From Nitrospinota bacterium (lineage in GTDB: Bacteria; JAUXIQ01): a stretch of DNA of 23,248 nucleotides. Below the pieces are notes generated by a model. The model made no database searches. It saw nothing but the letters and a program-made list of their open reading frames with translations, and had not been told where the DNA came from. Positions 15,859 to 23,248 of the stretch are shown here, in pieces. Where the stretch lies: contig JAUXIQ010000004.1 of NCBI GenBank assembly GCA_030620925.1, positions 1 to 23,248 on the forward strand, given 5' to 3'. Each line of letters starts with the position of its first letter. Position 1 is the first letter of the stretch. Both the position numbers and the translations under genes were made by a program.

Positions 15859-16954
15859 CCTGATATTCCTTCAAACTTTCAATACTAAACTCGTCGTATG
15901 GGAGATACACAGAAAGTTGAATACCCCCCTCATCATGGGAATTGAGCACTATCTTGCCCCCATGATCTCTTACTGCATCAATGCATGATTTTGTGGCGAG
16001 AGTTTCCAGGGTTACGTTATCATAAATATTGGAAACATTTTTGGCTTCAGTTTGAGATTTATTATACACCGTTGTAAACTTTATGGCCAAATACTTATTA
16101 TTACCCTCTTCTGAAATCGGAATAGCTGAAAAAGCTATATAAGTACCCGGAATAACGACCTCCCCCAGGCGTAAAAGGATGCTGAGCACAGTGAGCACCA
16201 ACTCGTTTTTCTTCCCCTGCACGATGGGCAAATAGGGCGGTATGGCCTTAACCAGCACGATCTGTTTCTGAGCGCCGTAATATTTATAGAAAAACGATGC
16301 TTCGCTGAAGATATCCCCGATGTGCAACTGGCTCCATTCTTCCCCATCCGTCTGGAAAAGGGAGTGATACCTTTCAAAGCACTGTCTCATAATCTCTATT
16401 TGGCTCCATATTTTGTGTAATGGTTCGGCAATACCATTGTCATCATTTTTACTATCCATTTCCTCCATAAGTAGTTGTAATCTTCCAACCACGACCTGAA
16501 GGGAATTGAATATTCGGTGAGTCAACTGTGAGACGAGTTTACCCATCAGGGCATATCTTTCCCCCGTATACTCTGTCTCAAATATTTCGCCGATCGATGG
16601 AGTGCCCAGCATTAGAAGAACGTATTCGTCTGAGTCTATATGGAGATTTAAAAGGGTTACGCTGTATCGAAGGCCCTCCTCCTCACCCACATGGAAGTCA
16701 AGGCAAGGGGAGTAGGCGGTGCCTTTCTCAGTTGCTTCTTGCATCAACTCCTCAAGGGATTCAGCCGTATGGGGAGAAATATTCAACAAAATCTCCGTCC
16801 CCGTATCCTCGTTGTGCTCTTCCTTCACCAGGGAGCGGGCGGCACCGGAAACTTCAATAACACGTCCTCCATCCTTATCCAGCAGAAGCGTTCCTTTGCA
16901 GGGATTTGGGGCCGTTTGTGCTTCTATTTGTTCGGAGTGAGGCGTAGTCCCCAT
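15818..16954 (-). CDS. Divergent sensor histidine kinase, cytoplasmic
   Basis: 378 residues from the ATG at 16954, which has AGGGGG upstream; a GTG at 16981 lacks a ribosome site. No membrane segment is visible, so it should sense an internal signal. Residues about 20-120 look like a PAS-type domain. The H-box, with candidate phospho-His146 in THRIFNSLQVVVGRLQLL, resembles HisKA_2 kinases rather than the HisKA type common with NtrC regulators. The ATPase domain is eroded: where the N-box Asn is expected stands ELVLTVLSILLRL (251-263), and no DxGxG follows, yet the last part, DAVRDHGGKIVLNS to LSVYLPY, keeps the normal end of the fold. It may be a weak kinase, a phosphatase or a pseudokinase for the coupled regulator. 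The DNA is much richer in A+T than its neighbours. Confidence 0.8.
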   Translation of the reverse strand: MGTTPHSEQIEAQTAPNPCKGTLLLDKDGGRVIEVSGAARSLVKEEHNEDTGTEILLNISPHTAESLEELMQEATEKGTAYSPCLDFHVGEEEGLRYSVTLLNLHIDSDEYVLLMLGTPSIGEIFETEYTGERYALMGKLVSQLTHRIFNSLQVVVGRLQLLMEEMDSKNDDNGIAEPLHKIWSQIEIMRQCFERYHSLFQTDGEEWSQLHIGDIFSEASFFYKYYGAQKQIVLVKAIPPYLPIVQGKKNELVLTVLSILLRLGEVVIPGTYIAFSAIPISEEGNNKYLAIKFTTVYNKSQTEAKNVSNIYDNVTLETLATKSCIDAVRDHGGKIVLNSHDEGGIQLSVYLPYDEFSIESLKEYQDDVGKRKSKDFSS

Positions 16955-17341
16955 GATTACAGTTCCCCCTTCAGTCTCCACGATGGCTGCAGCTGATATT
17001 CTTTATCCGTTAGAATCCATTATCTTAAATAGGTTTGTCCGTGTATACCTATCCTTATGGACTCAAATCAAGTTTTCGGCAGATTTAACGGAAATCTTTA
17101 ATTCCAAGGCATAAAATCGAGGGCTGAAGGTTCAATCAGGGGGGTAGTGCCAAATTATCTGACCGGAAATCAAACTCTTTTGGTCTCGCAGAAAATAATC
17201 CCCCTTTTTCTTGCATTGAACCACTCTTTCTGCTATTTGTGAGAAGGTAAAACCAGTGAGAAGTAGGAAAAGGGTCAATTAGAAGGTTCTTATTAAGAAG
17301 GCGGTCTATGGATGATCCGCCGAAGATGGGGGGAAAACAAT
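16955..17341. other. AT-rich divergent control region
   Basis: 387 bp between the kinase gene (minus) and the acyl-CoA ligase gene (plus). It has no credible gene and none of the GC-rich repeats. A weak minus-strand promoter is visible; no convincing plus-strand promoter was found. A TGGCAC on the minus strand (17147-17152) lacks the matching -12 element of a sigma-54 promoter. It should hold the control sites for both sides. Confidence 0.6.
17042..17071 (-). promoter_or_regulatory. Possible promoter of the kinase/regulator operon
   Basis: Minus strand: TTGATT (17071-17066), an 18-nt spacer, TATACA (17047-17042), four of six matches in each. The leader to the ATG at 16954 would be about 80 nt. 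Confidence 0.35.
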
Positions 17342-18877
17342 ATGCTTCTGAGCGACCTGGTCTATCTCAACGCCCAAAAACGGCCCCATAAGACCGCAGT
17401 TTCCTGCGATGGAGAGAGTTTTACCTCCCAGGAATTTTATGGGAGGATTAACCGCCTGGCCAACGCTCTCCTGAAACTATGCGAGCGTGGAGACAGGGTC
17501 GCCGTCCTCCAGGAGAACTCTAGCCAGTATTTCGAGGCATACTTCGGTATTCCCGCGGCCGGCATGGTTCTCAACCATATCAACTATCGCCTCAGCCCTC
17601 GTGAAATGGCCCATGTAATCAATCACGCTCAGGCTAAGGCATTGATTTTAGGGGATAACTTCGTAGATGCCATGGAGCCTCTCCGAGATTCCCTGGAAAC
17701 GGTGGAAAATTTCATCTGTGTGGGTGAGCCCCGGCCGGGGATGCTGAATTACGAAGAAATGCTTGAAGATTCGTCGGACGCAGAGCCCGGTCTGGACCTG
17801 AAGGACACCGACCTGGCCTGGCTGATGTACACTAGCGGCACAACGGGGTTCCCCAAGGGAGTTATGTGCACCCATAAGAGCCTGATTGCCGGCGTCCATT
17901 CCACCATGCTGGAGACACCCTGCTCAGAAGAGGACGTTTTCCTCAACGTCTTTCCCCTCTGCCACATGGCCAGCTACTCGGCCATGGTGGCGCTGCATCA
18001 CGGCTGCAAGGTCATCATCTCTCCCCGCTTCGATCCCCGGAATGTCCTGGAAACCATCCAGAACCAGCGCGTGACGAACATTTCGCTGGCCCCTACCATG
18101 ATAAACTTCGTTCTGGAATATCCGGGAATCGATGATTACGACACCAGCACGCTCTCCTGCATTCGATACGGCGCCTCGCCCATCCCGGAAAACGTGCTGA
18201 GAAAAGGCATCAAACGCTTCGGGAGCATCTTCCACCAGGGGTACGGGATGACGGAGACATGCTCCGCCGTCACCCTACTCAAGCCGTCCGAGCACATAGT
18301 GGACGGCACGGAAAAGGAGACGCGGCGGCTGAGATCCTGCGGGAAACCGGTACTGACCGCCGTCCTTCGAGTGGTAAAAGACGACGGCACTGACGTGAAA
18401 CCGGACGAAATAGGGGAAATCATCATAAGGGGGGACATGTTAACCACCGGCTACTGGCACAACCCCGAGGCCACCGCGGAAGCTCTGCGCGACGGATGGC
18501 TGCACAGCGGCGACCTGGGCACTATGGATGAAGACGGCTACATCTATATCGTCGAGCGCAAGAAAGACATGATAATCACCGGCGCCGAAAACGTCTACCC
18601 CAACGAGGTGGAAACCGCCATCTACACCCACCCCGCCGTGATGGATGCCGCAGTCATCGGCCTCCCGGACGACACCTGGGGAGAAATGGTCACCGCGGTG
18701 GTTGTCCTCAGGGATGGGGAAAGCGCCACCGAGGAGGATATCATCGACTTCTGCCGCAACCACATGGCCGGCTATAAAAAACCGAAAAAGGTCTTTTTCA
18801 CCGACGAGCTGCCCAGGAACCCCAGCGGCAAGGTTTTGCGCAAGGAACTGCGCGAAAAATACGGGACCTCAGCATAA
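17342..18877 (+). CDS. AMP-forming acyl-CoA synthetase
   Basis: 511 residues from the ATG at 17342, which matches the usual N-terminus of the family; an in-frame ATG ten codons earlier (17312) is possible. Adenylation motifs run in order: YTSGTTGFPKGV (163-174), YGMTETCS (301-308), LHSGDLGTMDEDGY (387-400), ERKKDMIITGAENVYPNEVE, and PRNPSGKVLRKELR with the catalytic Lys497. The enzyme should turn a carboxylic acid, ATP and CoA into acyl-CoA in the cytoplasm. Chain length or aromatic preference cannot be read from the motifs. It is followed 46 nt later by a MoaD-like gene and then by AOR, so the acid is probably the substrate or product of that oxidoreductase (inference). Confidence 0.88.
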   Translation: MLLSDLVYLNAQKRPHKTAVSCDGESFTSQEFYGRINRLANALLKLCERGDRVAVLQENSSQYFEAYFGIPAAGMVLNHINYRLSPREMAHVINHAQAKALILGDNFVDAMEPLRDSLETVENFICVGEPRPGMLNYEEMLEDSSDAEPGLDLKDTDLAWLMYTSGTTGFPKGVMCTHKSLIAGVHSTMLETPCSEEDVFLNVFPLCHMASYSAMVALHHGCKVIISPRFDPRNVLETIQNQRVTNISLAPTMINFVLEYPGIDDYDTSTLSCIRYGASPIPENVLRKGIKRFGSIFHQGYGMTETCSAVTLLKPSEHIVDGTEKETRRLRSCGKPVLTAVLRVVKDDGTDVKPDEIGEIIIRGDMLTTGYWHNPEATAEALRDGWLHSGDLGTMDEDGYIYIVERKKDMIITGAENVYPNEVETAIYTHPAVMDAAVIGLPDDTWGEMVTAVVVLRDGESATEEDIIDFCRNHMAGYKKPKKVFFTDELPRNPSGKVLRKELREKYGTSA

Positions 18878-18923
18878 CTAAGACGTGCGATGCTATAGCG
18901 GGCCGTGCGTAAAGGTATGAACC

Positions 18924-19208
18924 ATGAGTATAACAGTGATCTTTCACTCTAATCTGAGTAGAATAACCGGCCGGGAGAAGGTGGAAATGGATGCCTCTTA
19001 CGAGGACGTAAGCTCGCTCCTGAATGGGTTGACCGCCATGTTTCCCTCTCTGAAGGAAGAGTTATACGATAATAACGGACAGTTGGATTTTGAGTACCAG
19101 ATTCTCCTCAACGGCAGCAGCATTAACGCCAAGGGAGGGCCCTCCGCACCTCTCGAGGACGGTGATGAAATTACTTTCCTCATGCCCTTGAGCGGAGGTC
19201 TGGCATGA
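18924..19208 (+). CDS. MoaD/ThiS-family sulfur carrier protein
   Basis: 94 residues with the ubiquitin-like MoaD pattern: SITVIFHSNLSRITGREKV opening hairpin, an acidic central helix, an ILLNGSSIN strand, LEDGDEITFLMPLSGG near the end. MoaD-type proteins carry sulfur as a thiocarboxylate on the last Gly for the dithiolene of the pterin cofactor, and copies next to aldehyde:ferredoxin oxidoreductase genes are common. Here two residues, Leu-Ala, follow the Gly-Gly before the TGA, so the Gly carboxylate is not exposed unless the tail is removed. AAAGG lies 9 nt before the ATG. The gene stands 48 nt before the AOR start. Pterin maturation for that enzyme is the likely role. Confidence 0.85.
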   Translation: MSITVIFHSNLSRITGREKVEMDASYEDVSSLLNGLTAMFPSLKEELYDNNGQLDFEYQILLNGSSINAKGGPSAPLEDGDEITFLMPLSGGLA

Positions 19209-19256
19209 TCCGAAACATACGATTCCATCAAGCATCTTCACTGGGGGATGATACCA

Positions 19257-21116
19257 ATGCTGGATAGAAAGATCGCCTATATTGATCTGACCGACGGGAA
19301 AATAGACTACCAGGAAATTCCCGGCGATCTCCGCAGGAAATACCTGGGAGGCCGCGGGATTAACATGTACCTCCTCAATAAACTCGCGGGTCCGGATACT
19401 GAGCCCCTGGGCGCTGAGAACCCCCTCATCTTCGGCACCGGCATCCTCACCGCCACGCCAGGATACGGCACCGGCCGCATGAACATCTCCGCCCGATCAC
19501 CCCTCTCCGGTTACCTCGCAGACTCCAACATGGGAGGGGATATAGGCGCCGAGCTCCGTTTCGCCGGGTTCGACCACCTGGTGGTGACCGGCAAGAGCAG
19601 CTCACCGGTCTACCTCTTCGTGAACGACGGCAGAGTCGAAATCCGCGACGCCTCCCACCTGTGGGGTAAGGATACCTTTGAGACCCAAACCGCACTCCAA
19701 CAGGAGCTGGGCGATGAGCGCGCCAAATCGGCGGTCATCGGTGTGGCCGGTGAAAACCTGGTCAAATTCGCCCACATTCTCTCGGATCAGAAAAGCTCCG
19801 CCGGCAGGGGCGGGCTGGGTGCGGTCATGGGCTCCAAGAACCTCAAGGCGGTGGCCGCCCGGGGAAAATTGGACATCCGTGTGGCCAGGCCCGCGGAGCT
19901 GCTGGATCATTTCAAGGCGGCTTGCGACGGCCTGCAAAAGAAGAAGTGGATACAGGCCCTGGGCACCCAGGGCACACCGCTATTGTTTAAATTCGGCAAT
20001 CGCACCGGTCTGCTCAGCGTCCGCAACCATCAGGACAACGGCATGGGCGAGGAAGGGCGTGTCCTGGAAGCGGAAAACCTGGAGCGCTACTCAGAAGGCA
20101 TGGCCGCCTGCTTCGGCTGCATAGTCCACTGCCGCCATCGACACCACATCAAGGAAGGGAAATACGCGGGCACCAGGGGCGTGGGGCCCGAGTACGGCGG
20201 CATCGGCGCTTTCGGCGCCAACATGGGCAACACCGACCTGGAGTCGATCATCTACGCCTGCGACCTGTGCAACCGGCTGGGCCTGGACCTCTCGTCCACG
20301 GGCACTTATATCGGCTGGGCCACCGAGCTCTATCAACGGGGTATCATCACCGAAAAGGATGTGGGGTTCCCCCTGGAGTGGGGCGAGCCGGATTCCATGA
20401 TAACACTCATTGATGACATCGCTCAACGACGGGGTTTCGGAGATACCCTGGCCGAGGGGACTTTCGCCAGGGATAAGATCGGCAAGGGCTCTGAAAAATA
20501 TATGATGACCATAAAGAACATCCCCTGCGGCGGCACCGACGAGCGGGCGGTGAAAAGCTTCGCCTTCGGCCTGGCCGTCGCCACCCGCGGCAGCGACCAC
20601 CTGCGAAGCCGTCCCGGCGTGGACCTCTTCGACCTCCCCCAGGATTTCATCAACGAGCTCTACGGCGGCTACGTATCCACCGACTACACTTCCTACGACG
20701 GCAAGGCCAGAATGATATGGTGGCACGAGCTGCTCTACGCCGTGGTGGATTCCCTGGGTACGTGCAAGTTCCAGACAGTATTCAACAGCCCCAACTCCCC
20801 CAAGTGGCAGGAATTCTGCGACCTGCTCCGGCTCTCATTGGGCTGGGACGACATCACGCCGCAGGAGCTGATGGACATCGGAGAACGCATCTATACCACC
20901 GAGCGGCTGTTCATAAACAAACTGGGCCTGGGTCGAGACGACGATACGCTTCCGCGGCGCTATTTCGATGAAAAAGTCAGCAGCGGACTGGCTAAAGACG
21001 CATACATAGACGAGGACCGTTTCCAGCAGATGCTGGACGAATACTACGAGCTGCACGGCTGGGACGCACAGGGAGCACCCACCGAGGCCACCCGTCAGCG
21101 TCTGGATATAGCTTGA
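19257..21116 (+). CDS. Aldehyde:ferredoxin oxidoreductase family protein (tungsten/molybdenum pterin)
   Basis: 619 residues from the ATG at 19257, which has GGGGG 9 nt upstream; an ATG three codons earlier (19248) leaves no room for a ribosome site. Family features: MLDRKIAYIDLTDGKI start, YLGGRGINMYLL, AGRGGLGAVMGSKNLKAVA at 182-200 for pterin binding, and the 4Fe-4S ligands C285-x2-C288-x3-C292 with C503 in LGTCKF. It should interconvert aldehydes and carboxylic acids, or act on a related acyl or aromatic substrate, passing electrons to ferredoxin. The neighbours are an acyl-CoA synthetase, a MoaD-like carrier and a three-cluster ferredoxin. The same set of parts occurs with BamB-type subunits of class II benzoyl-CoA reductase, a less likely alternative. 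The substrate is not predictable from sequence alone. Confidence 0.9.
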   Translation: MLDRKIAYIDLTDGKIDYQEIPGDLRRKYLGGRGINMYLLNKLAGPDTEPLGAENPLIFGTGILTATPGYGTGRMNISARSPLSGYLADSNMGGDIGAELRFAGFDHLVVTGKSSSPVYLFVNDGRVEIRDASHLWGKDTFETQTALQQELGDERAKSAVIGVAGENLVKFAHILSDQKSSAGRGGLGAVMGSKNLKAVAARGKLDIRVARPAELLDHFKAACDGLQKKKWIQALGTQGTPLLFKFGNRTGLLSVRNHQDNGMGEEGRVLEAENLERYSEGMAACFGCIVHCRHRHHIKEGKYAGTRGVGPEYGGIGAFGANMGNTDLESIIYACDLCNRLGLDLSSTGTYIGWATELYQRGIITEKDVGFPLEWGEPDSMITLIDDIAQRRGFGDTLAEGTFARDKIGKGSEKYMMTIKNIPCGGTDERAVKSFAFGLAVATRGSDHLRSRPGVDLFDLPQDFINELYGGYVSTDYTSYDGKARMIWWHELLYAVVDSLGTCKFQTVFNSPNSPKWQEFCDLLRLSLGWDDITPQELMDIGERIYTTERLFINKLGLGRDDDTLPRRYFDEKVSSGLAKDAYIDEDRFQQMLDEYYELHGWDAQGAPTEATRQRLDIA

Positions 21117-21274
21117 GGAACCCTTTTTGGTCAAACACGATCTTTTGAAGACTCAAGAAATTTCGACTATAGTCGCGCCTGGAAGGCGCTACTACAAAAG
21201 GGTGAAAGCGACGACCCCGTGTACCGCGGGGCACTCCTGTTAACGATTAAGGTTTGTATAGATTACCAGAATTT

Positions 21275-21333
21275 CCCTCCCTTGACCCCGCCTGCCGCGG
21301 GGCGTTCCGCTGGAGGGGACTAAGGGAGGGTGA
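21275..21333. repeat. Repeat B, copy 2, with 9-bp inverted ends
   Basis: CCCTCCCTTGACCCCGCC opens and GGACTAAGGGAGGGTGA closes the unit; ends as in 6119-6174, with a middle hairpin CCCCGC/GCGGGG around CTGCC. It lies in the 279-nt gap between AOR and ferredoxin, where another small hairpin GCGCC-TGGAA-GGCGC (about 21174-21188) is also seen. Confidence 0.75.
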
Positions 21334-21395
21334 TTAAAGGCCATCGCCCGCGGAACGCGGGGTTCAGAATGGTTTCCCCCAAAAAAGGAGGAGAC

Positions 21396-21788
21396 ATGAG
21401 AATAAAAGTAGAAGCTGATAAATGCACCGGATGCCACATCTGCGAGATGGTCTGCTCACTGCATCACGAAGACGTCATCAACCTGGAGCGGGCGGCCATC
21501 CGCGTCTCCAAAGACGATTTCGGCGATTTAATCTACACCCCCATGGTCTGCCGCCAGTGCAAGAAAATGGTCTGCCTCGATGGACACTCGGAGGGTGATC
21601 AGCAGGAACACCGCGGGAAATACAGGTGGGAGGACGCCTCCGCCATCGAAAAATGCCCCTTCAACGCCGTCTTCTCCTTCCAGGACTCGGTGGTGCACTG
21701 CGATCTGTGCGGCGGGGAACCGCGCTGCGTGCAGTACTGCAGCGTCCAGGCCATCACCGTAGACACCGGAACGGAAGACGCCGCCTAG
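21396..21788 (+). CDS. Three-cluster ferredoxin-like protein, AOR partner
   Basis: 130 residues from the ATG at 21396, placed behind a strong AAAGGAGGAG site; an in-frame start at 21330 would translate repeat sequence and is rejected. Twelve cysteines (10, 13, 16, 20, 52, 55, 60, 87, 102, 105, 111, 115) fit three 4Fe-4S clusters, as in HycB/DmsB-like electron-transfer subunits. The first group is C-x2-C-x2-C-x3-C; C87 is followed by Pro as usual. The loop between Cys60 and Cys87 is longer than in a plain bacterial ferredoxin. As the gene after AOR on the same strand it is the likely electron acceptor or donor of that enzyme, linking it to the cell's ferredoxin or NAD pool (inference). A repeat unit sits between the two genes. 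Confidence 0.85.
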   Translation: MRIKVEADKCTGCHICEMVCSLHHEDVINLERAAIRVSKDDFGDLIYTPMVCRQCKKMVCLDGHSEGDQQEHRGKYRWEDASAIEKCPFNAVFSFQDSVVHCDLCGGEPRCVQYCSVQAITVDTGTEDAA

Positions 21789-21826
21789 CTTGACTCGCTT
21801 AATCGAGCTTTCCGCCTGTCCGTCAG

Positions 21827-21858
21827 GAACGGAATTCCATCTTACCGTTCTTTCTTTC
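21827..21858 (+). terminator. Possible weak terminator after the ferredoxin gene
   Basis: GAACGG (21827-21832) and CCGTTC (21845-21850) form a 6-bp stem with a 12-nt loop, followed by TTTCTTTC. The loop is long and the T tract broken. Confidence 0.35.
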
Positions 21859-21935
21859 AATGCCTTATCTATTTATCAAAGGTTTTCCTTCTTAATGTTG
21901 TGCTTAATTGCCCGAAAAATAAGAAGGGAGGGAAC

Positions 21936-23021
21936 GTGTTCAGTGATCTGACACCCACGGACGAAAGAACCGCTGAATACAGGGCGGTTGCCGACCTTTA
22001 CCACGGTTTTTTTACCGGCTTCATCCTTACGCTGGTAACCCGTCGAGGAGTGCAGGATGCAGCGGAGTTTACCTACCGGCTGTTTCGCCGTAAGCATCAT
22101 GAGCAGTTTCTGCCGGGTCTGGAGAAGCTGGGCATAAGCCATTTGCCCGCCCCGGTGGCTTCCGCACAATTTCACTACCTTGCCAACAGGATAGGCGAGG
22201 TGAAAGTAGAATACATGTACGAATCCGACCGCAAAGCCTGGATTCGTTATCCCCCGCCTCGTTATGCCTGGTATGATGCGGCTATTGCGGGGATTCCCGG
22301 GGCGGTATCCCGCGCGATGGTCCGGGGCTGGCACGGAAACAACGGCGTTTCACTGGGCAACCCGCGGGTCGGCTTTGTCTGCACCAAGCAGACTATGGAC
22401 GCTCAGCCAGGGCTGGAAGGCTACTTCTACGAGTATGATCACGAGCTGGAGCCGGAGGACAGGGTGAGGTTTGCGCGGGGGGAGGAAGGCCCCGATTTTG
22501 ACCCGGAAGCGGCGCCGAGGCTTCCATCTCAGGACTGGCCCGAAGAAAGGCTGCACAAAGCTCTGCGCAATTTCGGCATGGATTGGTGGTGCAGCATGAC
22601 GTTGGAGGCCATCGATCTGTTCGGTCCTGCCGACGCCCGTTATCTGTCCGGTCTGACGGGGACACTCATCGGCTTGCATTATTACGAACGGACGGCGCGC
22701 ACCCTGGGCATCTCCGGCCGGGATGCAAACAGCTTCGCAGAGCTCATGCTGAGGATGGCGCGCGGCCAGGGGGAAGAGGCTTCCAGCGAGCGTGTCGGCG
22801 ATGCCATCGTTATTCGCCAGCTCGACTGGCGAATGATGCAGGAACAGACGAACCCGCATCCAGCCGCCTTCGAAGCCTGGAACTGCCTCTGGGAAGGATT
22901 ACTTTCCGCTCACAACAATCATTTGCGTCTGGATGTGCGAGGACGAATGGATTTAGGGGATGATTTCTTCGAGTGGAGGATTCTCCCGCGCCGCCCTTCA
23001 AAAATCGGCCGCAGCACCTGA
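21936..23021 (+). CDS. Uncharacterised 361-residue soluble protein
   Basis: Not recognised. The GTG at 21936 is chosen because GGGAGGGAAC stands directly before it; a GTG at 21900 has no ribosome site. The protein has no signal peptide or membrane segment. Two halves can be told apart: the first (to about 170) has a helical start and an aromatic segment (VEYMYESDRKAWIRYPPPR), and contains single His and Cys residues but no metal motif; after an acidic, proline-rich linker (about 180-215) the second half is rich in Trp and Tyr (MDWWCSMT, LHYYERTA) and ends DDFFEWRIL. The aromatic content hints at a ligand pocket, but no function is claimed. It lies 147 nt behind the ferredoxin gene on the same strand, perhaps separately transcribed because a weak terminator lies between. 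Confidence 0.7.
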   Translation: MFSDLTPTDERTAEYRAVADLYHGFFTGFILTLVTRRGVQDAAEFTYRLFRRKHHEQFLPGLEKLGISHLPAPVASAQFHYLANRIGEVKVEYMYESDRKAWIRYPPPRYAWYDAAIAGIPGAVSRAMVRGWHGNNGVSLGNPRVGFVCTKQTMDAQPGLEGYFYEYDHELEPEDRVRFARGEEGPDFDPEAAPRLPSQDWPEERLHKALRNFGMDWWCSMTLEAIDLFGPADARYLSGLTGTLIGLHYYERTARTLGISGRDANSFAELMLRMARGQGEEASSERVGDAIVIRQLDWRMMQEQTNPHPAAFEAWNCLWEGLLSAHNNHLRLDVRGRMDLGDDFFEWRILPRRPSKIGRST

Positions 23022-23248
23022 AAAAACCTGCCATAGCAAATAGTGCGGAATTCTCAAATCGGTGATTCAGGAAAGGTCGGAGTATTATAGTAGGATATTA
23101 TTAGGAAGGAAAAAAATCCTGTTTCTTTATCACACAAAGGAGGAAACGTTCCCCTATAGAACCATTGGTAAATGGTGTTGGCCTATAAAAGATATTGTAG
23201 TAATGTTCCCTAAGACTTCGTTAGAAGGGATTCCCGCCACCCCTGAGC
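23022..23248. other. Gene-free right end
   Basis: 227 bp to the window edge. A ribosome-site-like AAAGGAGG at 23137-23144 has no start codon with an open frame behind it; the frames from TTG at 23165 and ATG at 23173 stop within 14 codons. No repeat of the families above is present. Confidence 0.6.

Noticed and set aside
17140-17165. Possible sigma-54 promoter (TGGCAC on the minus strand)
   Set aside because: The -12 GC at the required 10-nt distance from GG is missing; TTGCAT at 17211 on the plus strand likewise lacks an upstream GG.

Overview
The window reads as chromosomal DNA of a GC-rich, diderm, anaerobic bacterium. A TonB-type protein and Sec-exported periplasmic proteins point to an outer membrane. 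A pterin (tungsten or molybdenum) aldehyde:ferredoxin oxidoreductase, low-potential Fe-S proteins and a FabK-type reductase point to anaerobic life. A Desulfobacterota-like or neighbouring uncultured lineage would fit, but there is no rRNA or other marker, so the phylum is open. No rRNA, tRNA, CRISPR array, transposase or phage gene was seen.

Layout. (1) 1-5953, plus strand: end of a DUF58 protein, a BatA-like VWA membrane protein, a large double-VWA membrane protein with an amidotransferase-like middle, and a periplasmic LivJ-type binding protein. The last three are packed with a 1-nt gap and a 4-nt overlap, so they look like one operon, probably continuing from a MoxR/DUF58 unit outside the window. 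(2) 5954-6563: gene-free, filled with palindromic repeats. (3) 6564-8979, plus: FabK-like flavin reductase, QueG-like Fe-S protein and enoyl-CoA hydratase, a tight three-gene operon of acyl/redox metabolism. (4) 9161-11982, plus: TonB-family protein with a good sigma-70 promoter, then a TPR protein. (5) 11983-12419: a second repeat-packed gap between convergent genes. (6) 12420-14273, minus: lipB followed by an AcoX/NAD-kinase-like gene, behind a strong sigma-70-type promoter. (7) 14467-16954, minus: a divergent sensor kinase overlapping an NtrC-type sigma-54 response regulator, in an AT-rich stretch. (8) 17342-23021, plus: acyl-CoA synthetase, MoaD-like sulfur carrier, AOR, three-cluster ferredoxin and an unrecognised 361-residue protein.

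How the parts fit. Region 8 looks like a unit joining carboxylic acid activation (ligase) to aldehyde/acid redox chemistry (AOR), with the ferredoxin as electron partner and the MoaD-like protein as a candidate sulfur donor for the pterin cofactor. The two-component system lies divergently next to it and may regulate it, but no sigma-54 promoter was found there. Regions 3 and 6 add acyl-CoA/fatty acid chemistry and lipoate attachment. The most unusual points are the binding protein translationally coupled to VWA genes, the kinase with a HisKA_2-like H-box but eroded ATPase motifs, the MoaD-like protein with two residues after its Gly-Gly, and repeats that abut or supply stop codons.
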